Part shown: piece after piece, positions 1-11,828 of the stretch
Position numbering within the stretch: the stretch's first letter is position 1
Layout of the letters: every line of letters starts with the position of its first letter
Assembly (NCBI GenBank): GCA_037974665.1
Contig: CM075778.1
Span: forward strand, 15,241,001-15,305,000
DNA from: Ehretia macrophylla
Taxonomy: Eukaryota > Streptophyta > Magnoliopsida > Boraginales > Ehretiaceae
Direction of reading: 5' to 3'
Length of the DNA: 64,000 nucleotides
Notes under the pieces: model-generated
Told to the model about the DNA's origin: nothing
Seen by the model: the letters and a program-made list of their open reading frames with translations, nothing else
Database searches by the model: none
Translations under genes and position numbers: made by a program

Positions 1-913
1 TTATACTTTTGGCCCAAATACCAACATTGATGACTCTTAACACCTTATAGCTACCAACCACATAATACGAGCTTCTGGTGAACTTATTCATGATACTTAT
101 TAGTGTGTGACCTTCTAGGTTCATAATCGCGTACCGATGAGGGACCTGATAAACCTCCTTATCTATTTGGGAAATGTCTCCGTCATTTATCGAAATACCT
201 TCATGCTCATGAGTGACACACTAGCAATGAACGTACCATTAGAATGTAAACGATAATGAAGACGACGTCTTTTATGAATCCATTTACCCGTCGAGAATTA
301 GCCTGCAACCGATCCTTTTGTCGAAATTGCCCCGATCGGGAAAGGACCATGAAATGGTTAAGCCCACATCCGATACTATGTATAAATCTGAATCAGTGAA
401 AGGAGAGATGACTACCATGGAAAAACCCATTTCCATCACTTCATACTCGCTTTGGCCAATGACTTCCTCGTTTACCAACTGATCTCAAATATTATAGGAT
501 ATCGCCTCATGCCGGAGGTTAACAAATCATATATTGACAATTACCTGTCGGTTCATACCACAAGATTAAAACGCGAAAGGCCGTAACCCACCTTATAGAA
601 GACCGGCATTATCCAGATGCAGTATTTAGCCCCTAATATAACCAACAACCGTAATCTTTCAAGTTTGAGGATTAATTTGCACAATTATCAATTAAATAGT
701 AAACTATTAACCTGAAATCATGCAGTTCACTATCTATTGTCACATTCAATGATCTGTACACAAACGATCACTCATATGTTATTAGTTCACATCATCATGT
801 TGTTCTGGCATTTCACACGCCATCCTTTATCATTAACATCACTATGTTAATCAAAGGTAATAACATATGATAACTCGTACTCGATTATTCTAGTCCCAGT
901 TGGATAATCTGAA
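1..913. other. Unassigned AT-rich DNA
   Basis: I see no coding region, LTR end or RNA gene here. The only sizeable open frame (64 codons, minus, ending near 284) has no recognisable motif. The stretch precedes a hairpin repeat and an LTR-like block, so it may be an eroded part of the same mobile element or older intergenic DNA. Confidence 0.4.
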
Positions 914-1026
914 GGGATATGAATCATTTCTTAATGCTTATCATATCAAAGAAAAAATGTGAAATATCCCAAACCCTTTTAGAACATTTTTCTTCTCTGA
1001 TAAGCATTAGGGACATATTCATATCG
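914..1026. repeat. Imperfect inverted repeat (hairpin, MITE-like)
   Basis: The left arm (914-960) and right arm (984-1026) are imperfect reverse complements. Both contain the core AATGCTTATCA / TGATAAGCATT and both end in ATATGAAT / ATTCATAT-like sequence. The loop is about 23 bp. It could be a small foldback element or MITE relic. I did not identify a target duplication. Confidence 0.5.
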
Positions 1027-1139
1027 AAGCGGAGAATATGAATATCCTACAAATCATATAGTGTATAAAACACATAAACATATTCTTATTAAACCCTAAT
1101 AAGGTCATCTCAAACTTTAGCATTAGGGCATATCCCCAA

Positions 1140-3870
1140 CACATACAAAGCATGTATACTCAGTGAGGGAGGGAAACAGATAACTGGGAAGCTTGGAAAA
1201 CTACTTCCTGCAATGCAGCAACTAAACGCAAGTTTAGCAACTATACAAATAAATGAACACTTATACAATAAAATGCCACACATTTTTAAAAGTATACGAC
1301 CGATAACCCTTATCACTCCAATCCTCGAATCACGAACCACGATTCACTAACCATGAACTCCATCTCGATATGTCGGCATCCCAAACACCAATGGGTACTT
1401 CGGATTTACTTGATCCTACGACCCATACCCCTGGCATACTCCATACCAGGTGAGTAAGGGACTAGGGTACAGAGCTAGAGCAACCAATACTGACAAGCCC
1501 GATGCCGCCCAGAGAGGCACATCACATTCGTTTTGAACGATAAGATTGCGCAACTAACAATACAATTCACACAAAATATCAATAACAATTATAAACACAA
1601 TTTAATAAGTACATAAACTGATAAGCACACAATGAGGACAACAAAAGAGGTTGTCCTCGCACATAAGTAATTACAATCAATATAACTTAAAAACATGTTC
1701 TAGCCAATAAAATAGCTTAAGCACACATTAACCTCACAATATTCATTATACAAAAGGGTAGTAATTCAATTAAAATGCCAAGTAAGATGAATCCCTCACC
1801 TTGGATTAGGCTATATATGTAAGAAAATTGCCTAGTTTCATTCCAACCCTTCCTTGAATTAGCTCAAATATGCAAACCCTAGCTTGACCATATAAGTGTA
1901 ACATTTAGCCATTAAAACTAGCATAACATGCTTGAAGACAATCATTACTTACGTATTCTGAAGTTATCTTAGATAATCAACAATAGCATTCTTATGACTC
2001 TAAACATGCCATGACTTCTAAATAATGTTAACTAAATTAATATTCATCAACTAATTTATAACTAGCTTAAATTCAATCAAATGACAAAGAAACTTCAAGC
2101 TAACCAATCAAACAAAACAATTACACCTAAACATTAACGAAGCTCAACTATAAAACATGGGTTAGGAATCGTCTTCATACATATAACTTCAAATACTCTT
2201 TAAATATTGTATTCATTAACATTCTAACCAAGTTCTCTAACTTTGCACTTCTACAAAATTAACATATCTACACATACTTCATTATTTTTACACAAAATGT
2301 TCAAGAATCAAGCAATTGCAAATATTCCATAACATTTAACTCCATAATAGTACAATTAATCAATAAAGCCATTAGCTTATACTTATTCTCATTACAACTA
2401 ACTCAATATAAAACTCAAGGAAATCACTTAGAACTATGACAATACAATTATATTATAACAATCAATTACAAACATAATAATAAAAACAACAAGCTATCTA
2501 TAATAACAATTAGCTCAATGGACGAAGAATTCAACAAATACTATTCATTTACCTAAATTTCACAAGCTACCACATCCAAAAGAGCTACGACACTTGAAAT
2601 CCAATTTTACCACTCAAACCTAGACACTTTATAATTTGCTTAAATGCAAAGAAAACCCATTTTAAACCACAATAACCACAAAACCCCGTTTGGCCCCTTA
2701 GCACATTTGAACTACAGCTACACTAACCAAACACCCAACCAATGTCATAGCCACACCAAAAGTGCTTCCTAGCACTACTAAGACTATACCAACACTCAAA
2801 CCAAGAAAAGTCAACACTTGGTCAAAACGAACCCTTTGCGTTTCATTGCATATTTCTTAATTTTGCCATTGTAGTACCTAATTAAGTAGCACAATCAAGC
2901 GTTTTAACACTAATAGCATCTAACTAAATCAAGAAAACACAATTCGAAACAAAAATCACAAAACACAAGGGTTTACTATTCATATTTTTACTATTTATCA
3001 TCTTCTAGATTTCAACTATACATATAAACTTGTACTACACATGCAAACAAAGCCCAAAAGTTTGATCTACATCATTTCTAGCTAGTATTTGAGGTATTAG
3101 AAGCTTCATAACATCAATTAACAACAATTATAAAAATTCACCATGGCTAGAAATCAATAAAAATGCATATAAAAAGCTTCCCTCACCTCCAAGAAGTCCA
3201 AAAATGGAAGGAACTTGCAAGAAAACTCTTTGATTCTAGCTAAAATGGCTGAAAAATGAAGATGAACCAAGCCCTAAGCTCACAAGAGGTCTCACGTTTT
3301 TTTGCCTCTGTTCTTTTCGATTTTCTTTCTTCTTTTGCTCTTGTTTTTTGCTTTTATATGTTTAATATATGTATATAAGTATGTAATATTGGTAAATAAA
3401 TGGCTAGTAAATGGGTTGGGCTTCTATTAATTATAATTGGGCTATAAATCTTGGTAGGAAATTAGTTAGAATGCTAAAGGCCCAAAAATAATTAAGCTAT
3501 CACTATTCACTTGGGGACACTAAACATTTTTCTATCTCGCTCTCGGGACATACAATGCACATTCTAACAATGAATGAATACATTATTTATGTAGTATGTT
3601 AGGGAAAAAATATCAAATTCAGAAAATAAAATAATTTAAAATTTACTCCGGGCTTGAAGCTCTTTAAGCAAATAATAGAATTTATGTAAATAATGCAAGA
3701 AAATAAATCTAAGTAATGCAATTATCAAAATAATAGGTTACTTATTTCATATCATTTAACTAAATATAATTTATGCATTTTTAGAAATATGAATAGTATT
3801 CTAGCTAATAAATGTAATTTACTTAAAGTAAACACATAATTGTATTCAATCACTTAAACACACATTTAAA
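1140..3870 (-). mobile_element. Truncated gypsy-type LTR sequence, minus orientation
   Basis: Blocks of this region align by eye with the solo LTR at 58815-61391. Examples are GTATACTCAGTGAGGG near 1154, TTTGAACTACAGCTA near 2707 and the CCAAAAGTGCTT block near 2757, in the same order and at similar spacing. The motif TCCCTCACCT near 3179 is also typical of these LTRs. Neither LTR terminus is present: the left end fades near 1140 and the right end stops about 20 bp short of the expected TG..CA terminus, where LINE sequence begins. It is probably an old truncated LTR of the Tekay-like family. Confidence 0.55.
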
Positions 3871-3873
3871 TAT

Positions 3874-4751
3874 ATGCATAGGAGTACTATTTACTACAGT
3901 TGGGTTTGGGGTTTCACAAAAGCTATCAAGGCTGCTCTTTATCTATTTGCAAAGATCTCAGGACTTGATATTAGCCCTGACAAAAGTATGGCTGTTATTA
4001 CAAGTACCCATCCTCAAATCAAGCAACAAATTTGTGATATTCTGAATGTTCAAGAATGACAACTTCCTATTAGACATTTGGGTGTCCCCTTTATCACAGG
4101 AAAGATCAAGCATATAGATTGTGATGCTCTTTGTCAGAAAATTGTTGCACGGACTAAAAGCTGGACAAACATTTGGTTGTCATTTGCAGGCAAGCTTCTT
4201 TTTGTTAAATTTGTTCTCTATTATATATATAACTTTTGGAGTAGCTTGTTTATCCTTCCAAAAAATGTAATTAAGAAGGTCAAACAGAGTATTTCTAATT
4301 TCTTATAGGGTAATAAAGAAAGAACTAAAGTTATGCCTAAAGTTGCTTGGAATGATATTTATAGACCTACTAATGAAGGAGGGTTGGGGCTTAAAAGTCA
4401 TGAGGATGTCAATACAATTGCAGTGTTCAAACAATTTAGAATTGCTACTATGACAAAGATTCACTTTATGGAACTTGGGTCAACACTGTACTTCTCAGAA
4501 ACAAGTCCATTTGGAGTGTTGATATACCTATTGATGCCTCTTAGGCCTAGCAGAAAATCCTTGGTATTAGAGAGACAGCTTACCAGTTTATCAAATACAG
4601 AATTAGGAATGGTGAAGACTTTTTCCATTGGTAGGACTATAGGTATCCAAAAGGATGCTTGAAGAATAATGTTGACGCAATAGCCATCTATGCTTCGAGG
4701 TTGAGATTACAAAGCAAAGTTAAAAAGGTAATCCGAAATGGTGCTTGACAC
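3874..4751 (+). pseudogene. L1-type LINE reverse transcriptase, C-terminal part (5' fragment)
   Basis: Three consecutive open stretches (3874-4059, 4078-4308, 4333-4662) read as the C-terminal half of a plant non-LTR retrotransposon reverse transcriptase. The pattern runs from KISGLDISPDKS, through LGVPF, TARTKSW-like (ARTKSW), AGKLLFVK and FILPK, to the EGGLGLKS motif. This is the thumb/connection region that follows the catalytic palm. The 5' part with the endonuclease and palm (YADD box) is absent. In-frame stops near 4057 and 4306 kill the frame. The LINE is cut at 4751 by the copia LTR and resumes at 16511. Confidence 0.85.
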
Positions 4752-6613
4752 TGTTGGGAATTGTATGCACTAAAGATCACTAACACTAAGACGTATCAAT
4801 GAATGGATATTATAACAATTAATAATCAGTGCATCTTACATGAGTATCTCTATACTCTCATTATATTATTTATATATATGCATGCTAATGCTCCTTGATT
4901 TGAAAGAATGGCATAGGTACGTGGTGATCCACACAGAAGGTATATGCTATGAGGCTTGAATCTAAACTTTAGGTTCATAACTGTATAATGAAGTTGGGCA
5001 CTTCACTATGGAAGGTTATAATGAGAGAATCTCTTATTTGGTAGGCTGACCTACCTTGGTCATTGGAGGGGCTTTCCGAACTTTTCTCATTAGTACATGA
5101 GAGTGCATTGAACTAGACCATGGTAGATGTGATCTCTATAAAAGTACTATCACTCGTATGAGATCAAAAACATCTCAAACTACTAAGGGACCAATGCTCT
5201 AGTTCTTGAGCATATATGGATGACCAATGAACTCAAAGACATGTATTTTGATTCACTATCGGTAAGATCTTATAAGGGTCAACAACTTTGTGTTTTGGAT
5301 ACATGGACTTGATTAGTTGACACATGCATATGTGTCAAGTCGTTCAATGCCATCTTAACGATGGGTAGTCCCTTTTTGTGATATCCTATTAATCATTGAA
5401 ACCTAAGTACTTAGTAATATAGTCAATCAGGACTATATTTAGATATTGAACTTGTAGGTCGCTCCCTAGATCAAGAGAATAATATCTAGATAATGATTAT
5501 TGGAGGATTAGAGGCACAAAGAATAGAGGTAATCAAGAAAGTTGGATAGTACAAAATGATAACCTAGTATTGATTACGAGTTCTACATAGAGGGGCATTG
5601 TGGTCTTTTATACTTAGTAGGTCAAAGACATAGTCAAACCTCATTTGACTAGCATCATAGGAATGAGTATTCGTACTAGAGTGCAGTCATAGCTCTTTAG
5701 TGGAATGAGCTAGGGCTAAAATGAATAAAATGCAGCTAGGGTCTAGCAAGGGCATTTTAGTCATTTTGGAGCTAGGGCGAATATATCATTTGGTCCCTCT
5801 TCTAGCTAATTCCATATTGGTGAGTACACTTTCCTTTTCTCTAAGATTGACATGTAGAGTGTATATTTAGCAAGAGGAAGTTGTGTGGTAGAATTAGGAA
5901 GTTGAAGGATAGTATTGTAGGCTAGCTGATATTACAGGTTTCTTTAGTTTTATGGATTTATTTTCATTTATTTGAAAATATAAAATTCATAAAAGATATT
6001 AAGAGATAATATTCAGATTTATCTAGCTTATTTCTTGTATAAAATAACATGGACTACATCTAGTCTAGATACATAGTTATATGCAAGTAAAACTCCTTAC
6101 TTTCTTAGTCTTCCTAAAACAAACGAGTCACTTAGGACTCTTGCTTGTTAATACACAGCCAACCAATAAGAGAAGATACAATTCTTCTTTTGTGAGATGC
6201 ACCACATGACCATAGAGAGGAAAAAAAGGAGAATGAGTTTCGTCCTACAACAAACATTACCAAGGGTTGGAATTAGAATAGAAGAGAAGATCAATTGAGA
6301 CTTCCCCTTCGTAGCCACATATTTCTTCTTCCATTAGTGTGGAACTTTCGGCCAAGGCAAGCAAGGAGGAGTGGTGTCCACTAGTTGCAGCCATCGTGTG
6401 GTGAGTATCATAGAGTGTTGAGTTTTGACACCAATACTAAAAGGTAATCAATTTGTCCGCGAAATCTTGAAATGTGTTTTGTGCATGTATGCCAGCTTGT
6501 TTATATGTGTTTGCTTGGTTATCGGTCCTTGATTGTTTCTGCTACTCTAGATTACGTTTTTATGCCTCAATCACTTGTAATCTAGGCTATAGAACCTTGC
6601 ATAATAACCAACA
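4752..6613 (+). repeat. 5' LTR of the copia element (1862 bp)
   Basis: It starts TGTTGGGAATTGTATGC and ends CCAACA, followed within a few bases by the primer binding site. It matches the 3' LTR at 14648 throughout, with many substitutions. Small open frames inside it have no recognisable product. Confidence 0.88.
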
Positions 6614-6615
6614 AG

Positions 6616-6628
6616 TGGTATCTGAGCC
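6616..6628 (+). other. Primer binding site (tRNA-iMet type)
   Basis: TGGTATCTGAGCC lies just after the 5' LTR end. It differs by one base from the usual plant initiator-methionine tRNA complement TGGTATCAGAGCC. Confidence 0.85.
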
Positions 6629-7199
6629 ACGCCAAACGCAATACATGTTGAAACATGGCATTAAAATTGCTGGAAAAACGCTAAATAGTCCATGATTGGC
6701 GGACTGTTTAAGCTAAGCGCGGAGTGATTTTGTGTGCTGCGATTATGTGGGATTATTACATGATAAATGAGGATACTAACCCTTGTTTTGTAGCCTATAA
6801 TAACCCTTCCTTGATGGTTAGAATGCATGGTAATTGTTATGGTTCTGATTTTTTAGCTTTATTGGTTTATGTATGATTATTGGATTGGTGGTTTATCCAA
6901 TCAGTTTGTAATCTTTAAATCATTTAGATAGCTGAATGTAAGCTTCATTATGAAGCATAGGACCATATGTAATAGATGCCAAGAATTTAGTAATCGATTT
7001 GCTGTATTTTGCAATTCTATTACGAAAATGCTTGTACAATGCCAAGAATCATGCGAGCCAAGTCAAAGAAGTAGTGCAGAATTTTTTGAGGACTGTTTTT
7101 GATATTTTTTGCGAGGAACCAGTGGCAATTTAGAGGAAATCTTGTGGCTGTCTGAACCCTCCATAGGTGGTGGAGTGGTAGAGTATGGTGGTGGAAGAG

Positions 7200-9957
7200 T
7201 TCTATTGGCAATAGGACACTTTGTCACGCCCCGACCCAACCCCCAAGCTAAAGGCTAAGTCCGGACCCGACACACGGACAGAGTCTCCCCTGTACCGTGG
7301 ACATTCTGAAAACCTGTAAACTCTCAAATAAGGTAACCACAAGATAAACAAGCTTTTCATGGCTAAATATTTAAAGATTCAAGGCCATCCGAGCCTTGAA
7401 GCAAACAACAGTTCCAAAACCACACAAGCATGCAAGTAACTTGTTTACAATATACGCTAATAGCCATGACCTTCTAGGATAACATTAAAATGTACTTAAA
7501 AGATAAAACATTCTTCATTAAACCATTCACTCCCAAGCATGCAAAGTGAATAAAAGTAGAAACCTAAGTTATTACAAAACATAGGCTTCTAAATCTACAC
7601 CACAATCAACTATCCTTTAACTTGTACAATAAGCATATACATAGCCCTCAGGCTACAAAATAGGACATAAGATAAACAGATGAGCCTTCCACATAGCAGT
7701 AAGAATTTAAACTACCTCAAGCTATCAGGTACAACAACTAAGGTAAAGGATCAGTCTGAACTTCCTCCTCCTCAACTAACTCAACAAGCTGGGGATCACC
7801 CTCAGCGTCTCCTGAAACATATATCGAGGTATGAGCAACCACTGTTGCCCAGTGAGGGATATAGTCCCGGGGTGTGCAATGCAACAGGTAATATAGTTAA
7901 ACAACAATAACAATTAGACAATTAAAGAACCAATGATAGCTTAAATAACTACATATTTAAAAGGATACATTTCACATAACCCCTATACACCAATCTTCAC
8001 TGGTCTTCATTCACGATCCACGAACCACGATCACGATCACGATAAGCCGGCATAACCCCAAACACTCCAGTGAGTGTACTCCAGATGTACCCCGATAATC
8101 CTACAACCCAATACCCCCTGCAATCTCTGGACTAGGCGAGTGAGGGAATAGGGTACGGAGTTTGAATATCCACCGGCAAGCCCTCTACCGCCTAGCCGAT
8201 ATTCAACACAGCCGCCCCTGACACTATGGTTGCGCAACCACTATGCAATGCACTTTACAATGGCAAGTTAATATCAATAATATAAGCAATAACACATAGG
8301 ATGATCAACAAAGTAGGTTGACCTCGATGCAGTTAGAATAGAAATAATTATATAAGTAAAAAGAAGTTTTACAAAGGGACATATACAAGATAAGCATAGG
8401 ATCATACCAAAAGCTCCAAATCAACTTAAAACCACATTTAAACACTCAAGGAATCATGCCATGGTCTTAGAAGCGTGAGTCAACTGAAATTGCACTTAAA
8501 CCCTTTTATTTTTCACACTATTTCTCTTCCAATCCTAAGTTAATGATTCAATTTCAAAGGAAAACTCTCCTAACCTTCTAACTAACCCTCAAGGATCCCT
8601 TTCAACCCTCTAACTTATTCAAACGCCCGCAAATACCCCGAAAGCCCCAAATTCTCTCTTATGGCTTTAAACTACACATACCTTATCCGGGCTTCAAACA
8701 AGGGTTATCAAAGTTTCTATAGCACCTAGGTAGCCTAAGAATACTAGAAGTGAAGCCCGAATCCACCCGGATTCGCATTAACCCCGAAACCCCTTTGTTA
8801 AAGTCGGCTATTTCATGTTTTATGCTATTTTAGAGCAATTCAAGTGCACAGGGCTATTAGACTACCTTCATTAGCACATAAGGCATCTATTAGGAGCATT
8901 GAATCAAGTTAAAATGCACAAATTCACAAAACCCTAGAATTTCTATCACTATTCACTCCTACGAATTAACTAACGATTTCTACCGTTTAATACATGAAAC
9001 AATAGCATAAATATGGTCCCTACTACATGTACACAACATATATAAGCTTATTTGAGTCTTGCAATAGCATTTAACATTATTTATAACAAATCAAGAAAAT
9101 AGCAACTATTTTAAAATGCGAAAATAAGCCATGAAATCCCTCACCAATGCGCGAAGGAGCTCTCGGGAGGCTTGCAAACACCCTAAACTACTTGCTCCTT
9201 GCTTGGCTAGGCTTGGATTGAGGAATTGTTGAAGCAAAAATCACCCAAGAGAGAGAGAAGGGCTGTCGGGTAAGCTACAGTGTTTTTCAGCTTTTTTTTT
9301 TTCTTTGCTAAGTTATGAGCTACATTGGTGTTGTGTAAGCATATATATCAAATGGGGTCAAGTTAGGTGCTTAGTGGTACATTAAGATGAGCGTTGATAG
9401 CTTAAATACGAGCCTAAAGTGTAAAGTATAAGCTAACTAATTAAATCTCTAAGTTATGTTACGTAACACTATTCATTAAACTACTAAAATCATTTTTCAA
9501 ACGAGCTCTCCTATCGCCTCTAGCTCAATTGCACATTTTTTCCACTACTCTAACAATTAATTTGATTTAATAAAAATGCTAATTCACTAATAGATTGCAG
9601 TTTAAAAACGGAGTGAATAGTAGTCACATAAGTTAGTTAGTAAAGCACAGAAGTAAATGCGCAAACAAGGGATGCAACAGTAATTGAATGCATGGCTAAA
9701 TCTCGGGCGTCACACACTTGGTTGCTTATCAAAATCTAAAACTCCTAGATTGTGGCTGATTTCTTCATCCACAAGGATTCTTGGAGATTTAGAAATGATA
9801 AGAGTCTTGTTGTGATTAGGATAAGAATTCTATTGGCAGTAGAACACTTGGATGCTCATCCAAATCTAAGACTCCTAGATTGTGGTGGAATTCTTTATCC
9901 ACAAAGACTCTTGGAGATTTTGATGAGATAAGAAGTCTTGTTGTGATTACGATAAGA
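7200..9957 (+). repeat. Two-copy tandem repeat (~130 bp) in copia leader, first copy split by a solo LTR
   Basis: Copy one begins TTCTATTGGCAATAGGACACTT at 7200, is interrupted at 7222, and resumes at 9715 with CACTTGGTTGCTTATC. Copy two begins near 9828 with ATTCTATTGGCAGTAGAAC. Both copies share ACTCCTAGATTGTGG, ATCCACAA and GTCTTGTTGTGATTA in the same order. The repeat pre-dates the LTR insertion. Confidence 0.7.
7222..9714 (-). mobile_element. Solo LTR of a Tekay-like gypsy element (2493 bp)
   Basis: It begins TGTCACGCCCCGACC and ends GGGCGTCACA, the reverse-complement form of a plant chromovirus LTR, so the orientation is minus. Perfect 5-bp target duplications CACTT flank it at 7217-7221 and 9715-9719. 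No internal domain is present. It carries the CTCACTGGGCAAC / TTGCTCA block and the acidic micro-ORF shared with the other Tekay-like LTRs in this window. Confidence 0.88.
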
Positions 9958-9959
9958 TT

Positions 9960-11120
9960 CTTATTCTTAAAATAGAAAGCTCCAAGAATGGCAACTTCCA
10001 TATCCGAAAATGGAAAGTACAAGGAACCATCAAGGAAAGGGTCGTGGTGTATGGATGCATGTCTTTACTTTTTGAATTGTGAATGGTGCTTTATTTTGAA
10101 TGGATGTATAAACATGAAACATCTAGTAGCATGGCCAATCATTAGGATTTAAAAATGGCTAAATCCTTGATTACCTTAGTTAGGTATGACCAGTTAATGA
10201 CTATTTGAATCGACACCTAGATCAATATTGTTTGAGGTTATCGGTTTCATAATTGGTTAGGGAGATGTCCTTAGAAACCAAACATTAACTAGATACCCAA
10301 GTTGTCTTACATAATCCCGAATAGGTATATGACTATTGCAATTAAAGGTAAAGTTTAAAAGCAAGGATTTAAGGATCGAGCTTGCTTAGATTTAAAACTT
10401 AAAGGTGAAATTGCAAAGACTAGTTACAAGTAAAAACCCTTAGTTTAAAAGATCAAGTGGGAGAGGGGATTTGGAAAGAACCCCATGGCTTTCTGCTTTG
10501 GTCTATACTAATAGTGGGAGCTATTCTGAGCTCACCTGCGTGTGGGCCGTTCCCTTTGGAGGGTAGTCTCTTTACTCAGACTTAGTAAGATGTCTATAAT
10601 GAGTTTTCAATTGAAGTTTTGATAGGAGTGACCACCCCTTCGGTGGAGTTTTTGTCAAAGATCACTTCATAGAATATTGATTAGGGTTAACTGCCCTTCG
10701 TTAGGCTCTGATCAAGAATATTCTAAGTGAAAAGACCTCATGGAAAAATAGTTAATACACTTGACATTGAAGAATAGTATCATTCCTTCGGAGTTCTTGC
10801 TATTTCTTTAGTGAAGCTGAACATAAATCAGTGATTAGAATATCATTGGGTGGGCTACCATTCAGATGGTGATATTTCAAATAAATGGTACTTAACTTAA
10901 TCAAAACTGCAACATAACCACTCTTTTAGTGGAATGTTGTGAGTAGAATTAAGACACTGAGACATCTTAGTAGTTTAAGGGTTTAACTACTAAAACCAAA
11001 GATTAGATGTCAAAAGATTATGAATGTCATGCTTTCCTTTTAACTGTCATTCTTATGCATGTACCATGAATATAACTGCTCATATATTGAAATATAATTG
11101 TTTGTTGAAAATATCCAGAG
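9960..11120 (+). other. Copia untranslated leader, no gene seen
   Basis: This is the stretch between the tandem repeat and the gag start. It contains no extended open frame and no recognisable motif. It includes short GA-rich and purine-rich runs only. Confidence 0.5.
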
Positions 11121-11828
11121 ATGTCAGAAAATTTAGATTCCTTTAAAGTCCATTATCTCCTCATGAATATTTTGACTGGGTATAATTTCGAAAGCTGGGT
11201 ATATGACCTAGACATAGTACTTGAAGTAGAAAAATGCAAGTACGTCTTAGACCAACCTTAACCTCAAGTTTTTCTACGTTCATCTAAAGATTGCGTAGAG
11301 GCAGAGAGACTATGGGTGCAGGCTGATAAAAAGGCTAAGACTATTATGTTGGGTGCCATGTTAGATACTCTACAGTCTCAACATAAAAGTATAAAAACTA
11401 CTTCCTACATGTTGACCTCTTTGGAAATTGTGAGTGATATGATGGCTACAAAGATGGCAGAGGAAAAATGCTTTAAGGTGCATGTGTACCAGATGATGCA
11501 GAATTTTTCCATTGCCAGGATTCTTGGAGCTAAGATCAGTCCCGCAAGTGAGGTAGAAATGATCCTTTGGACACTACCAAAATCCTATGCTCAAGACAGG
11601 CTCGAGTACCTCACGGATGGATTGAGCAAAACACCTTTGAGGTTGTTAGAGGATTTTCAGGAAGTAAAGGAAAAAGAGGTGGAACAACTAAGTGGAAAGA
11701 AGAGGAATGATAATTGTAAACCCAAGGGCAAGTGCTTCAAGTGCAAACAGAAAGGGCATTGGAAGCAGGATTGTCTTCGGTATCTTGCTAAGAGCAAATT
11801 AGGTATTTCTATTAATCCTTGTTTATGA
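11121..11828 (+). pseudogene. Copia gag pseudogene
   Basis: From the ATG at 11121, one frame runs 236 codons with a single in-frame TAA at 11259-11261. After the stop, the product has a copia gag (UBN2-like) core, including LTSLEIVSDMMATKM and ILWTLPKSY. A CCHC zinc knuckle (CFKCKQKGHWKQDC) near the C-terminus would bind the genomic RNA. The frame ends at 11828 and protease-like sequence follows. Gag would form the virus-like particle. The stop could derive from a C-to-T change. The start is chosen because upstream sequence has no open frame and the N-terminus MSENLDSFKVHYL fits copia gag. Confidence 0.8.
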
